The notes under the pieces: generated by a model
Databases searched by the model: none
What the model was told of the DNA's origin: nothing
Seen by the model: the letters and a program-made list of their open reading frames with translations, nothing else
Made by a program: the position numbers and the translations under genes
Part shown: piece by piece, positions 42,242-51,259 of the stretch
How positions within the stretch are numbered: position 1 is the stretch's first letter
Layout of the letters: the number at the start of each line of letters is the position of its first letter
From: Bradyrhizobium cosmicum
GTDB taxonomy: Bacteria > Pseudomonadota > Alphaproteobacteria > Rhizobiales > Xanthobacteraceae
DNA length: 64,000 nucleotides
Direction: 5' to 3'
NCBI RefSeq assembly: GCF_007290395.2
Contig: NZ_CP041656.2
Location: 2,046,001-2,110,000, forward strand

Positions 42242-43324
42242 TTGAAGCTTCCTCGCGATCTCTTCAGCGCCGAAGGCATTGTCCAGCTTTTGATCCGGTT
42301 GGCGCTGCTGGCGCTGTTGATCGTCTGGACCTTCATCATCATCAGACCGTTCGTGCCGATCCTGACCTGGAGTGCGGTGCTTGCGGTGGCGTTCTATCCG
42401 GCGTTCGGCTGGCTCGCCAAACGCCTCGGGGGGCGCCCGCGGATCGCCGCTGCCATTCTCACCCTGATCACGCTCGGCATCGTTCTCGGGCCCGCGGCAT
42501 GGCTCGGGCTGAGCGCGGTCGAAGGCGTCAGGGACCTTGCGAGCCAGATCGGATCCGGTGATCTCGCGCTCCAGGCCGCCCCCGAGCAGATCAAGAGTTG
42601 GCCGCTGATCGGCCCCCAGCTCCACGATTTCTGGAATCTGGCTTACACCAATATCCGCGCCGTGCTGCGCGAGGTGGCGCCATATCTGAAGCCGCTTGCA
42701 GGCGTGATGCTGTCGTTTGCCGGCAGCGCCGGCGTCGGCACGCTTCAGTTCCTGGTGTCGGTCCTCATCGCCGGCTTCCTGTTTCCGTATGGGCCGCAGC
42801 TCGTTGCCGCGGTTCGTGGATTTTTGTCTCGCATCGTGCCCGAGCAGAGCGAGCACTTTCTCGGACTGGCAGGTGCGACCATTCGGGCGGTGTCGCAAGG
42901 CGTGATCGGCGTGGCGATCATCCAGGCGCTGCTAGCCGGCATCGGGCTGAAGCTGGCGGGCGTTCCGAGCGCGGGTCTGCTCGCGATCGTCGTCCTGTTG
43001 CTTTCGATCGTGCAGATCGGCGCGGCCATCGTCTTCATTCCCGTGCTGGTCTGGATCTGGATGGACAAGGACGTGCCGACGGCGCTGCTCCTGACGGTCT
43101 TCCTCGGCGTCGTCGGTCTTCTCGATAATATCCTGAAGCCATTGGTGATGGGACGCGGGCTGACCACACCGACGCTGGTGATCCTGCTCGGGGTCATCGG
43201 CGGGACACTTGCGCACGGAATCATCGGCCTTTTTATTGGGCCGATCATCCTGTCAGTCGCCTGGGAACTAGCTGCCGCGTGGATCGGTCGCGACCAGGAT
43301 GGGTCCGGCAGTCGGCCGCGATAG
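42242..43324 (+). CDS. AI-2E family (PerM) transporter
   Basis: A 360-residue membrane protein with about eight hydrophobic segments. The family features are the N-terminal R-P-F-V-P-I-L-T-W-S-A-V-L-A-V, the central A-V-S-Q-G-V-I-G-V-A-I-I-Q-A-L-L-A-G-I-G and the late N-I-L-K-P-L-V-M-G-R-G-L-T-T-P-T-L-V-I. Such proteins export small signals or Na+; the substrate is not known. TTG 42242 is the only start that keeps the N-terminus; no in-frame ATG precedes it. It is the first gene after a FixK/FNR box, with the K+ channel 22 nt downstream. Confidence 0.85.
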   Translation: MKLPRDLFSAEGIVQLLIRLALLALLIVWTFIIIRPFVPILTWSAVLAVAFYPAFGWLAKRLGGRPRIAAAILTLITLGIVLGPAAWLGLSAVEGVRDLASQIGSGDLALQAAPEQIKSWPLIGPQLHDFWNLAYTNIRAVLREVAPYLKPLAGVMLSFAGSAGVGTLQFLVSVLIAGFLFPYGPQLVAAVRGFLSRIVPEQSEHFLGLAGATIRAVSQGVIGVAIIQALLAGIGLKLAGVPSAGLLAIVVLLLSIVQIGAAIVFIPVLVWIWMDKDVPTALLLTVFLGVVGLLDNILKPLVMGRGLTTPTLVILLGVIGGTLAHGIIGLFIGPIILSVAWELAAAWIGRDQDGSGSRPR

Positions 43325-43346
43325 AAGAGAGAACAGGACGACCCTC

Positions 43347-43790
43347 ATGCTGATGCAGTATTTCGTTGGCGCCCTGGTCAGCGCGATCAACATCGGCATC
43401 CACGCGCTCGTAACCGTCGTCGCCGTCTCGATTGCCCGCACGGCCGGTCTGCGTCCGACCGGGCGGCCGGGGCTGCACCTGATGGGTGTGATGGTCGCGA
43501 CCGCCGCGGTGCTGCAGATCGCGCACACGCTGGAGGTCCTGGTGTGGGCAGGGGCGTATGGCGTTGTTCAGGCCGCCGCGGCCGACAGCGGTCTGCTTTA
43601 TTTCGCCTTCGTCAACTACACCACGCTCGGCTATGGCGATATCACGCCAGTGCGGGAATGGCGGCTCATCGGCCCGCTCACCGCGATGAACGGCGTCCTG
43701 TTGTTCGGTTGGTCGGCCGCGATCCTGTTCGAGGTCCTGCGCAAGACGCTCGATCACCTCGGAATGACCGAGGTGTCGGGGGGGAAATGA
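43347..43790 (+). CDS. Potassium channel protein (two-TM, TxxGYGD filter)
   Basis: A 147-residue protein with hydrophobic helices on both sides of a pore loop T-T-L-G-Y-G-D (residues ~92-98), the K+ selectivity filter. No RCK or ligand domain is attached, so it is a minimal ion channel (Ion_trans_2). Together with the preceding permease it forms a small membrane operon under a FixK/FNR-type box. Physiological role unknown, possibly ion or membrane-potential balance at low oxygen. Confidence 0.85.
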   Translation: MLMQYFVGALVSAINIGIHALVTVVAVSIARTAGLRPTGRPGLHLMGVMVATAAVLQIAHTLEVLVWAGAYGVVQAAAADSGLLYFAFVNYTTLGYGDITPVREWRLIGPLTAMNGVLLFGWSAAILFEVLRKTLDHLGMTEVSGGK

Positions 43791-43825
43791 TCCCGCGCAG
43801 GCAGGCACACCGACGATGGGATGCC

Positions 43826-44509
43826 TCAGGCCGGCCGGTCGAGCACCGCGAGCTCGTGCCGATCCAGCAGCACGATCTGGCGCTGGGTGTTGCCGATGAA
43901 GCCGATGACGCCGAGCTCGTGCAGCCGTGACAGGGCGCGGGAGACCGTCTCCAGCGTCAGGCCCAGATAGTCAGCGATATCGCGCCGCGACATCGGCAAT
44001 GCCATGACGCCCGCGGCGGTCAATCGCTTGTCCATCTCGAGCAGGAACGCCGCGACCCGTTCCAGCGATGTCTTGCGGCCGAGCAGCAGCATATGATCTT
44101 CCGCGTGCTGGAGGTTGTTCGTGGTCATGCTGAGCAGGTTCTTGGCGACCGCGGCGTCGCTTTCGGCTACCAATTCAAGGCTCTGCCGCTTGACGAGACG
44201 GACCGTGGTGTCGACGATCGCCTCCGCCGTGAACCGGTGCTCGCTGCCGTTCTCCAGCCCGAAGATATCGCCGCGCAGGTGAAAGGCGCCGATCTGCCTG
44301 CGGCCATCGGAGAGCAGCTTGTAGCTTCGCACCGCACCATATTTGACCTGATAGACGTATTCGGCGGGCTCTTTCTCGCCGTAGACTTCGGTGCCTTTCT
44401 TATAGGAGAATTCGCTCAGGCTGACGAGCGGGTTCGATTGGCTGGTCATGCCGAGGTCGCGGAGAGAATTTGGGCGCTGTGCGGAATCCGTGGTGGTACG
44501 AACGAACAT
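43826..44509 (-). CDS. Crp/Fnr-family regulator, FixK-like
   Basis: A 227-residue regulator. The cNMP-type beta-barrel spans residues ~30-120, the long dimer helix ~115-145, and the helix-turn-helix 172-200 with recognition segment L-T-L-E-T-V-S-R-A-L-S-R-L. Glu187, Ser190 and Arg191 match the E-x-x-S-R that reads TTGA in FNR and FixK. There is no cysteine in the whole protein, so it cannot hold an FNR-type Fe-S cluster; it is FixK-like and would be controlled at expression level. It converges on the K+ channel gene. The matching operators (TTGA-N6-TCAA) are found at many promoters of this window. The start follows GGAGTTGG. Confidence 0.92.
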   Translation of the reverse strand: MFVRTTTDSAQRPNSLRDLGMTSQSNPLVSLSEFSYKKGTEVYGEKEPAEYVYQVKYGAVRSYKLLSDGRRQIGAFHLRGDIFGLENGSEHRFTAEAIVDTTVRLVKRQSLELVAESDAAVAKNLLSMTTNNLQHAEDHMLLLGRKTSLERVAAFLLEMDKRLTAAGVMALPMSRRDIADYLGLTLETVSRALSRLHELGVIGFIGNTQRQIVLLDRHELAVLDRPA

Positions 44510-44796
44510 AGGCCAACTCCTCAGCTGAACGCCGAATTGGTCTGTCGAACAGAAATCTCACAGCGGATGCGCCGCGCTATCTAACTCCCGCCGGGGTTGA
44601 TTTATGACCAAAGCGGTATTCCATTCCATTGTCCTAAGGATCATTGTACCAATGGACACGTTGAGCGATCTTTGCCCGGACAAGCCTTCGGGAGGCGTGT
44701 CGTTTGCAAGCGTCGTTTCGATTTTAGGACTACTTTACGGAGTACCGTTTCGGTCATTCGGCAGCCATCGTTGAACTCTGAGCGAGAGGTGAAGGG

Positions 44797-45420
44797 GTGC
44801 CGGGCCTTGTCCACGTGGTCGATGACGACGCATCGTTCCGGACGGCGATCGAGCGCCGGCTGAAGCTCGCCGGCTATGACGTAGCGACCTACGCATCGGC
44901 GCAGGATCTGCTGGACGGCCCGCCATGTAACGATCAGCCTGGATGCATTCTGCTCGACGTGCAGATCCCCGGCCTGAGTGGTCCCGAGTTGCAGAGCCAT
45001 CTGATCGCCTCGGGCTCGACACTGCCGATCATTTTTCTGACCGGGCATGCCGACACAGCGACCACGGTGCGGGCGATCAAGGCGGGTGCCGAGGATTTTC
45101 TGACCAAGCCGGTTTCGTCGGAGGTCTTGCTCGACGCAATCGAGCGCGCGCTCGCGCGGCAGCACGCGGCACGCGGGCAGCGCGGCAGGCTCGAGGCGTT
45201 CCGCACAAACATCGCCTCGCTGACACAGCGCGAGCGACAGGTGTTCGATTTCATCGTGCGCGGCAAGATCAACAAGCAGATCGGCCACGAGCTCGGAACG
45301 ACCGAACGCACCATCAAAGCGCACCGCCACCAGGTCATGGAGAAGATGCAGGTTGAATCGCTCGCGGAGCTGGTTTCGATCGCGGAGCGGCTTGGCATGC
45401 TCGATCCGAACGGCGATTAG
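44797..45420 (+). CDS. FixJ-family response regulator
   Basis: A 207-residue two-domain regulator. The receiver domain (residues 4-120) has the acidic pair D-D-D near residue 9, phospho-acceptor Asp54 in I-L-L-D-V-Q-I-P-G, F-L-T-G-H-A-D near residue 80 and Lys in L-T-K-P near residue 105. The LuxR/FixJ helix-turn-helix is L-T-Q-R-E-R-Q-V-F-D-F-I ... R-T-I-K-A-H-R-H-Q-V-M-E-K-M. GTG 44797 is the start. No kinase gene is adjacent; the nearest one in the window is at 59444. In rhizobia FixJ proteins activate fixK-type genes, so control of the neighbouring Crp/Fnr gene is plausible. Confidence 0.92.
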   Translation: MPGLVHVVDDDASFRTAIERRLKLAGYDVATYASAQDLLDGPPCNDQPGCILLDVQIPGLSGPELQSHLIASGSTLPIIFLTGHADTATTVRAIKAGAEDFLTKPVSSEVLLDAIERALARQHAARGQRGRLEAFRTNIASLTQRERQVFDFIVRGKINKQIGHELGTTERTIKAHRHQVMEKMQVESLAELVSIAERLGMLDPNGD

Positions 45421-45456
45421 CTGGCGCGCTGCAGTCGCGTGCCCTGTGTGAGCCGC

Positions 45457-46029
45457 TCATTCATCGACATATTGCTCCAGCGTCCTGGCCGGTGCACCCT
45501 TGCGGACGGACGCGAACTCGGCCAGCGGCACCGATGTCGTCAATGCAAGCAGGTTGGAGTCGACGGTCTCCAGGACCAGCGTCTTGCCTGACTCCATCTG
45601 CTTGACGATCGCTGCCGGTGCGACGTCTGCGGCAATGCAGGCATTGGTCAGGCACCAGCTGTAGGGCAGGCGGACGGGACTGCCCCGATCGACGGTCAGC
45701 TTGGCCGGCCGTTGCAGGTACATCCCGACGGGCACGAAGAGCTGCAGTCGCGCCGCAGCGCCCTCTCGCTCGATCAGGTCGATGCGCACGGCCATCTGGC
45801 CGGTCGGGAACTTGCCTGATATCGAGGTTCGGCAGAGCATGGGCGCGCCACCCGCCTTGAAGCAGAGTTTCTGCCAATCGCCGTAGGTGATGTCCTTCGC
45901 GTCGCGCTGACCCCTTGTCATGACTTCGGCAGGTTTATCGGCTTGCGCAGCGAGACAAGATAACGCTGGGATCGTGGCGATGAGGGCGAATGGAAGGGCT
46001 GCGATACAGTCGCGGCGGGCGCTGGGCAT
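45457..46029 (-). CDS. Invasion-associated locus B (IalB) family protein
   Basis: A 190-residue exported protein. The signal region contains A-L-P-F-A-L-I-A-T-I-P-A-L-S. The mature part shows the IalB pattern: W-Q-K-L-C (first Cys), M-L-C-R-T-S-I-S (second Cys), L-F-V-P-V-G-M-Y-L near the middle, and W-C-L-T-N-A-C-I-A with a Cys pair. Disulfide-stabilised periplasmic protein of unknown function. Third gene of the unit headed by the AspT-type antiporter at 48631. ATG 46029 follows CGGAGATG. Confidence 0.8.
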   Translation of the reverse strand: MPSARRDCIAALPFALIATIPALSCLAAQADKPAEVMTRGQRDAKDITYGDWQKLCFKAGGAPMLCRTSISGKFPTGQMAVRIDLIEREGAAARLQLFVPVGMYLQRPAKLTVDRGSPVRLPYSWCLTNACIAADVAPAAIVKQMESGKTLVLETVDSNLLALTTSVPLAEFASVRKGAPARTLEQYVDE

Positions 46030-46052
46030 GGTCGCATCTCCGTCACCGGGCT

Positions 46053-46931
46053 CTATCTTTGCGCGTCCAGAAATTTCGTCACCAGCGGCGACCAGAGCGG
46101 AATTGCATCCGGCGAGCCGATGAAGAAATGCCCTTCGTTGCCGAACGGCGGCATCAGATGATATTCGGCCCGGCCGCCGGCGGCCGTGAATGCCGCATGC
46201 ATGCGCTTCGACAGCTCCGGGCCGAAGAACGTATCGTTCTCGATGTAGATCCACAGCATCGGCACGCGCGCGGTCCGGCCGAAATCGGCGGTAGCCTCGA
46301 CCAGTTTGTCGGGCGCGCAGTTGTTGTTCGGCTTGCCGCCGACCCGCCCGCCGCGACCGGCGGCGAACGTGATGATGGCTTTCACCTGCGGCGGATTCAC
46401 ACTCGATAATGCGATCGAAGCCCAGCCGCCGGCGGACTGGCCGACCACGATTACGTCCTTCGGGATGATGCGTCTCTCGGCCGCCATGTAGTCGATGATC
46501 CAGAGATCGACCTGCGCGACGGCAAGACCCGCATCGTGGAAATTGGGATTGGCGCACTTGCCGACCTTCGAAAAGAACGGGCCGTAGATACCGCGCTCGG
46601 GAATGTCGATCGCCGCCGCGCCATAGCCGCTGCCGACCGGTGCGACCACCAGATAGCCGCGTCTGGCGAACCACTTTGCGGCATCGCGGAATTCCACCAG
46701 CGGGAAGAAGCTGCGGTCGGTCGGATTGAGCGATACCCCGTGGTTCATGATCACCAGCGGGAAGGGGCCATCACCGACGGGGCGGACCAGATAAGCAAAC
46801 ATCGGCAGCGGCAACGGGAGCGCCCAGATCTCCTCCTGGATGCGGACGTCATCCTCGGCGCGTGCAGGCGCCTCGAACGCGGCGAGAAGCAGCAGGACTG
46901 TCGCGAGGATCATTGCCAGGATCCGGCGCAT
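46053..46931 (-). CDS. Exported alpha/beta hydrolase (dienelactone-hydrolase-like)
   Basis: A 292-residue protein with signal peptide (L-L-L-L-A-A-F-E-A-P-A-R-A). The nucleophile is Ser166 in V-V-G-Q-S-A-G-G, with I-M-N-H-G-V-S near residue 62 as the oxyanion-hole region and G-N-E-G-H-F-F holding the catalytic His near the C-terminus. A periplasmic esterase-type enzyme. It is 11 nt downstream of the antiporter gene and 23 nt upstream of ialB, so part of the same FixK-box-controlled unit. Confidence 0.82.
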   Translation of the reverse strand: MRRILAMILATVLLLLAAFEAPARAEDDVRIQEEIWALPLPLPMFAYLVRPVGDGPFPLVIMNHGVSLNPTDRSFFPLVEFRDAAKWFARRGYLVVAPVGSGYGAAAIDIPERGIYGPFFSKVGKCANPNFHDAGLAVAQVDLWIIDYMAAERRIIPKDVIVVGQSAGGWASIALSSVNPPQVKAIITFAAGRGGRVGGKPNNNCAPDKLVEATADFGRTARVPMLWIYIENDTFFGPELSKRMHAAFTAAGGRAEYHLMPPFGNEGHFFIGSPDAIPLWSPLVTKFLDAQR

Positions 46932-46942
46932 CGCATGTTCCT

Positions 46943-48631
46943 TCAGCCTGAGGAGGTCGCAGCGACGACGATCGGTCCGAGCACCGTCAACACGACGTTG
47001 CCGACCGCGTAGGGCACGGCAACACCCAGCACCGGGGTCTTGCTCTCGGCGACGTCGCAGGCACCGGTGACGGCGGCATCCACAGTCATGGCGCCGGCCA
47101 GCGCACCGCAGGTCACGACCGGATTCATGCGCAGCAGATAGAAGGCGACCAGCGTTCCGACCGTCAGCGGAACCAGTGTGACCACGACACCCATACCGAC
47201 CAGCAGCAGGCCATGGGCCTGGATCGCCGACCACGCAGCGAGCCCGTTGCCGAGCCCGACGGCCGCGATGAAGCCGCCGAGCCCGAGATCGCTCAGGGTT
47301 TGCTGTGCCGCCGGCGGCAGTGCACCCATGGCGGGATTGCGGGAACGCAGCCAGCCACAGACGAGGCCCGCGATCAGCGCACCACCGCCGCCGCCCAGAG
47401 TCAGCGCGACCGTACCGACCTTGAAGCTGACAAGGCCGGCCAGAAGACCTGCGGCGACGCCGATGGTGAGGAACGCGATGTCGGTGCGGTCGCTGGTGTT
47501 GAGGGCGTGACCGACTTGCTTTGTCGCGCGCGCGATATTGCCGGTGCTGCCGACCAGCGTCATGACATCGCCGAGATAGACGCGCGTCTCGGGGCCGAGC
47601 GGGACCTCCCGGCTCATCCGCGTGAGGGAACGCAGGAAGACGCCGCGCGCGCCATCACCGACGATCTCGGCGACGTCCCTGATCGAGCGGCCGTGCAGCC
47701 TGCGGTTCTCCACGAGCACCTCGATCACGTTGCCGGGGAGGCTGCGCAACAACTCGTCAGAGTCGACCTCCGGGCCGATGACGGGCTCGGCGTCGACGAT
47801 CGCCGCGGTCGGGCCGGTCAGGACGACATCGTCACCGGCTTCGAGGATGGAGGCGCGGTTCGGCGGGATGTCGGCGCCATCTCGGACGATCCGCTCAATG
47901 ACGGTGCGGCCGCCGATCTCCGCCTCGATGGCCTCGACCGTGCGGCCCGCGGCCGCCGAGACGCGATAGGCACGCGCCTGGAACTTGCGATAGGACAGAT
48001 TGTCCGCCTTTGCCGGCGTGCCGCCGGCTAACTCCGCCTCCAGCTTCGCTGCTTCCGCCTTCAGATCGATCCCCATCAGCCGCGGCGCAACGAACGGCAC
48101 GAACAGCAAGGTCAGGATGTAGCCGAGCACATAGGTCACGGCATAGCCGGCGGCGATATTGGCTTCCTGCTGCTTCAACATTTCGGCAGGAAGGCCAAGC
48201 TGCGCCAGCGCGCCCGATGCGGTGCCAATCACAGAAGACTGTGTCAGCGCGCCGGCGGTAAGCCCGGCGGCTGTCCCGGTATCGAGCTTGAACATATGGG
48301 CAAAGATGAGCACGAGCACGAGGCCTGTACTGCCGATCACCAGCGCCAGGACCACCTGCGCCAGGGTTCGGACGCTCAGGGACGCAAAGAACTCGGGCCC
48401 TGAGCGGTAGCCGATCGTGAAGACGAAGAGGCTGAACAGGATCGCACGGAGAATCGGTGGGAAGGCGAAGCTGCCGAGCTGTCCGATCAGGACCGAGACG
48501 ATCAGGATGCAGGCCGTGGTGCCAATCGAGAAGCCGCTGATCTTGAGGCGGCCGAGGACAGTGCCGATCGCAATCGCCAGCAGCAGGAAGATCTCCGGTG
48601 CGGTGGTGATGATCGACCTGACGGTGCCCAT
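46943..48631 (-). CDS. AspT/YidE-type antiporter (AAEx family), copy 1
   Basis: A 562-residue membrane protein with two hydrophobic halves of five to six helices each (residues ~10-185 and ~385-560) separated by two soluble RCK/TrkA-C-like domains (~205-375). The repeated membrane half and central TrkA_C pair are the hallmark of aspartate:alanine exchangers and YidE/YbjL relatives. Motifs: L-F-S-L-F-V-F-T-I-G-Y-R-S-G-P, T-A-G-A-L-T-Q-S-S-V-I, and in the second half T-C-G-A-L-A-G-A-M-T. AspT exchanges an amino acid for its decarboxylation product. The promoter has a FixK/FNR box 56 nt upstream. Confidence 0.88.
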   Translation of the reverse strand: MGTVRSIITTAPEIFLLLAIAIGTVLGRLKISGFSIGTTACILIVSVLIGQLGSFAFPPILRAILFSLFVFTIGYRSGPEFFASLSVRTLAQVVLALVIGSTGLVLVLIFAHMFKLDTGTAAGLTAGALTQSSVIGTASGALAQLGLPAEMLKQQEANIAAGYAVTYVLGYILTLLFVPFVAPRLMGIDLKAEAAKLEAELAGGTPAKADNLSYRKFQARAYRVSAAAGRTVEAIEAEIGGRTVIERIVRDGADIPPNRASILEAGDDVVLTGPTAAIVDAEPVIGPEVDSDELLRSLPGNVIEVLVENRRLHGRSIRDVAEIVGDGARGVFLRSLTRMSREVPLGPETRVYLGDVMTLVGSTGNIARATKQVGHALNTSDRTDIAFLTIGVAAGLLAGLVSFKVGTVALTLGGGGGALIAGLVCGWLRSRNPAMGALPPAAQQTLSDLGLGGFIAAVGLGNGLAAWSAIQAHGLLLVGMGVVVTLVPLTVGTLVAFYLLRMNPVVTCGALAGAMTVDAAVTGACDVAESKTPVLGVAVPYAVGNVVLTVLGPIVVAATSSG

Positions 48632-48687
48632 GGTCTCATGTCCCCCGGCGCGCTGCCGCGATTTGATTGGTGGCGAGAGGAGATTGC

Positions 48688-48701
48688 TTGATCCAGATCA
48701 A
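48688..48701. promoter_or_regulatory. FixK/FNR-type box in a divergent promoter
   Basis: TTGATCCAGATCAA is a clean TTGAT-N4-ATCAA site. It is 57 nt from the AspT-type start at 48631 and 67 nt from the DUF1275 start at 48768, so one site can serve both directions. Confidence 0.8.
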
Positions 48702-48767
48702 GCGTTGGTACGGACAGGGTTGCGCCTATGACGTGATGGACATCCTGCGACAGCCGGCATTGCCGTC

Positions 48768-49448
48768 ATGAGTAGCCTTGACGTCGCTGCCGGCGCGGTC
48801 CGTCGCGACGAAACGGTCGAGACCGTGCTGCTGCTTGCCTTTGCGGGAGGATATATCGATGCCTACACCTGGATCATCCACGGTGTGATGGCCAATGCCC
48901 AGACCGCCAATTTGATCTTCCTCTGGGTCTATGCGACCGCCGGCGACTGGACCAGGGCACTTCACTTTGTGCCGTCTCTGCTGGCCTTTTCCTTCGGGAT
49001 CGTGATTGCGGCTTGGCTGCGGCGCGCGACCGGCGAGCGGGCCTGCACGATCAGCACCCTGATCGAGATTCTGCTGCTGATCGCGATCGGGATCCTGCAC
49101 AATCGCCTGCCGGATCTCGCCGGCACGCTCGGCATTTCCTGCGTTGCGGCCATGCAGACCGCGATCTTCACCAAGGTCGAGGGGGTCGTCTGCAACACCG
49201 TGATGGCGACCGGCAATTTGCGCCAAGCGATCGAGAGCGTCTTCTTAGTCGTGTCCGGAGGAGCGCCGCCGGAAACGTTGCGCCGGTCGGGCATCTTCGC
49301 CGCCTTGTGTGCGGTGTTTGGCCTTGGCGCCGCGGTCGGAGCCTTCGCCACCAAGAGCATTCCAGATCTCGCGCTCGGAATTCCCGTGGTTGCACTTGTG
49401 ATCGTGCTCTTGCGTTGCGAAGTTGCCCGTCAGGAGGGAGAGCAATGA
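48768..49448 (+). CDS. DUF1275 (YoaK-like) membrane protein, copy 2
   Basis: A 226-residue protein with about six hydrophobic segments. L-L-A-F-A-G-G-Y-I-D-A-Y-T-W and A-N-A-Q-T-A-N-L-I-F-L-W are DUF1275 signatures, as is V-M-A-T-G-N-L-R near residue 145. Predicted permease of unknown substrate. Its stop overlaps the SulP start by 4 nt. Confidence 0.85.
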   Translation: MSSLDVAAGAVRRDETVETVLLLAFAGGYIDAYTWIIHGVMANAQTANLIFLWVYATAGDWTRALHFVPSLLAFSFGIVIAAWLRRATGERACTISTLIEILLLIAIGILHNRLPDLAGTLGISCVAAMQTAIFTKVEGVVCNTVMATGNLRQAIESVFLVVSGGAPPETLRRSGIFAALCAVFGLGAAVGAFATKSIPDLALGIPVVALVIVLLRCEVARQEGEQ

Positions 49449-51154
49449 ATCCTCCGTCCGAACAGAGCTGGACGCGGTTCTTTCCACCTGTCGGCTGGCT
49501 CTCGGCCTATCGGCGCGAATGGCTGGCATCCGACGCGGTGGCCGGCATCACGCTCGCAGCCTACGCCATTCCGGTTTCGCTGGCCTATGCGGCGCTCGCC
49601 GGCCTGCCGCCGCAGGTCGGCGTCTACGGCTACATGCTGGGCGGGATCGGTTACGCATTGCTCGGCGCGTCCCGGCAACTCGCGATCGGTCCCACCTCGG
49701 CGATCTCGCTGATGATCGCCGCGACCGTCGGCGCGCTCGCCGGCGGCGATGCCGATCGCTATGCGCAAATCGCAAGCCTTGCGGCCTTCGCGGTGGCGGT
49801 GCTGTGCTGCATCGCCTGGCTGTTCAAGCTCAGCGTGCTCGTGCGGCTCGTCAGCGACAGCATCCTGGTCGGGTTCAAGGCCGGCGCGGGCCTCACCATC
49901 ATCATGAGCCAGTTGCCGAGCCTGCTCGGGGTTGCCGGCGGCGGCCACAATTTCTTCGAGCGCGCGTTCAAGCTGATCGGGCAACTCGGCGATACCGCAC
50001 CACTGGTTCTGGCGATGGGAGCGGCTGCATTGGTGTTGCTCCTGATCGGGGAACGGTGGCTGCCGGGCAAGCCGGTCGGCATCGCAACCGTGGCGCTGGC
50101 CATCGCGGTGGCAACGATCCTCGGGCTGCCGGCGATGGGTGTGCCCGTTACCGGGAAGATACCGGAGGGGTTGCCGGTGCTGGGCATCCCGACCTTCGGT
50201 CTCCTGGAGTTCGACGAGCTGTTTCCGCTCGCGGCCGGTTGCGTGCTGCTGGCCTATATCGAAGGCGTTTCCGCGGCCCGCAGCTTTGCTGCGAAGCATG
50301 GCTATCGGCTCGATGTGCGCCAGGAGTTCCTGGGACTGGGCGCCGCAAACCTGGCTGCCGCTTTGGGTCACGGCTACCCCGTCGCCGGTGGCCTGTCGCA
50401 ATCGGCGGTCAACGACAGCGCCGGCGCACGGACACCGCTGGCCCTGGTGATCTGCTCCGCAGCGCTTGGGCTGTCCCTGCTGTTCTTTACGGGACTGTTG
50501 ACCAATTTGCCCAAAGCGGTGCTCGCAGCCGTCGTCTTTGCCGCGGTCTACAGGCTGGTCGATATCCGGGCGCTGATGCGGATGTGGCAGGTCAGCCGGA
50601 TCGATTTCTACGCGGCCGCGATCGCGCTTGTGTCGGTGCTGCTGCTGGGCATCCTCCAGGGCATTCTGCTCGCCTCGATCGCCTCGATCTTGCTGCTGCT
50701 GGCGCGGGCCTCGAAGCCGAACGTAGCATTCCTGGGTCGTCTGCCAGGGACCGGCCGCTATTCCGACAGCGCGAGGCATAAGGATGTCGAGCCGCTCGCC
50801 GGTGTCATTGCATTCCGTCCCGAAGCCTCGCTGCTCTACATCAATGCCGAGACGATTCTCGATACGGTGCTGGCTTCGCTCCGGACATCGGCGGATGTCC
50901 GTCTCGTTGCCTGCGATCTGTCGGCGTCGCCCTATATCGATCTTGCCGGCGCGCGCATGCTGCATGATCTCCATGACGAGCTTGCTTCGCGCCGGATCAC
51001 GCTCTGCATCGTCGGCGCGCACGCGCAGTTGCGCGATCTGCTGCGGGCGGAGGGATTGGCGGAGAAGACCGACAGCGGCCAGTGGCTGCGGTCACTCGAT
51101 AGCGTGCTCGGGGAACATCATCCCGACCCGACCAACCGGTCGGCGTCGGCCTGA
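49445..51154 (+). CDS. SulP-family anion transporter with STAS domain
   Basis: A 569-residue transporter. Membrane core: D-A-V-A-G-I-T-L-A-A-Y-A-I-P-V-S-L-A-Y-A and the helix 8 region Y-I-E-G-V-S-A-A-R-S-F-A then G-Y-P-V-A-G-G-L-S-Q-S-A-V-N. The C-terminal STAS domain starts near residue 450 with R-P-E-A-S-L-L-Y-I-N-A-E. SulP proteins carry sulfate, bicarbonate or dicarboxylates. In a low-oxygen cluster with decarboxylation, bicarbonate or a dicarboxylate would fit as well as sulfate. Translationally coupled to DUF1275. Confidence 0.9.
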   Translation: MNPPSEQSWTRFFPPVGWLSAYRREWLASDAVAGITLAAYAIPVSLAYAALAGLPPQVGVYGYMLGGIGYALLGASRQLAIGPTSAISLMIAATVGALAGGDADRYAQIASLAAFAVAVLCCIAWLFKLSVLVRLVSDSILVGFKAGAGLTIIMSQLPSLLGVAGGGHNFFERAFKLIGQLGDTAPLVLAMGAAALVLLLIGERWLPGKPVGIATVALAIAVATILGLPAMGVPVTGKIPEGLPVLGIPTFGLLEFDELFPLAAGCVLLAYIEGVSAARSFAAKHGYRLDVRQEFLGLGAANLAAALGHGYPVAGGLSQSAVNDSAGARTPLALVICSAALGLSLLFFTGLLTNLPKAVLAAVVFAAVYRLVDIRALMRMWQVSRIDFYAAAIALVSVLLLGILQGILLASIASILLLLARASKPNVAFLGRLPGTGRYSDSARHKDVEPLAGVIAFRPEASLLYINAETILDTVLASLRTSADVRLVACDLSASPYIDLAGARMLHDLHDELASRRITLCIVGAHAQLRDLLRAEGLAEKTDSGQWLRSLDSVLGEHHPDPTNRSASA

Positions 51155-51172
51155 TCAGAATGCACCCGACCG

Positions 51173-51186
51173 TTGACTTGGATCAA
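51173..51186. promoter_or_regulatory. FixK/FNR-type box upstream of the decarboxylase
   Basis: TTGACTTGGATCAA fits TTGA-N6-TCAA; 74 nt before the ATG at 51260. Confidence 0.78.
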
Positions 51187-51259
51187 TGGAGCGCCCGGTA
51201 CCCCACCCACGATCCGCCAATCAGCCATGCCATCGGCGGACGGGGATCGGGAGAGACAT

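Noticed and set aside
44596..44611. TTGATTTATGACCAAA as a FixK/FNR box near the FixJ-like gene
   Set aside because: The half-sites have the wrong spacing and the second is CCAA, not TCAA.
49430..51022. 530-codon minus-strand frame opposite SulP
   Set aside because: It mirrors the third-position GC of the SulP gene; composition (Q, R, D, H) is typical of antisense frames.
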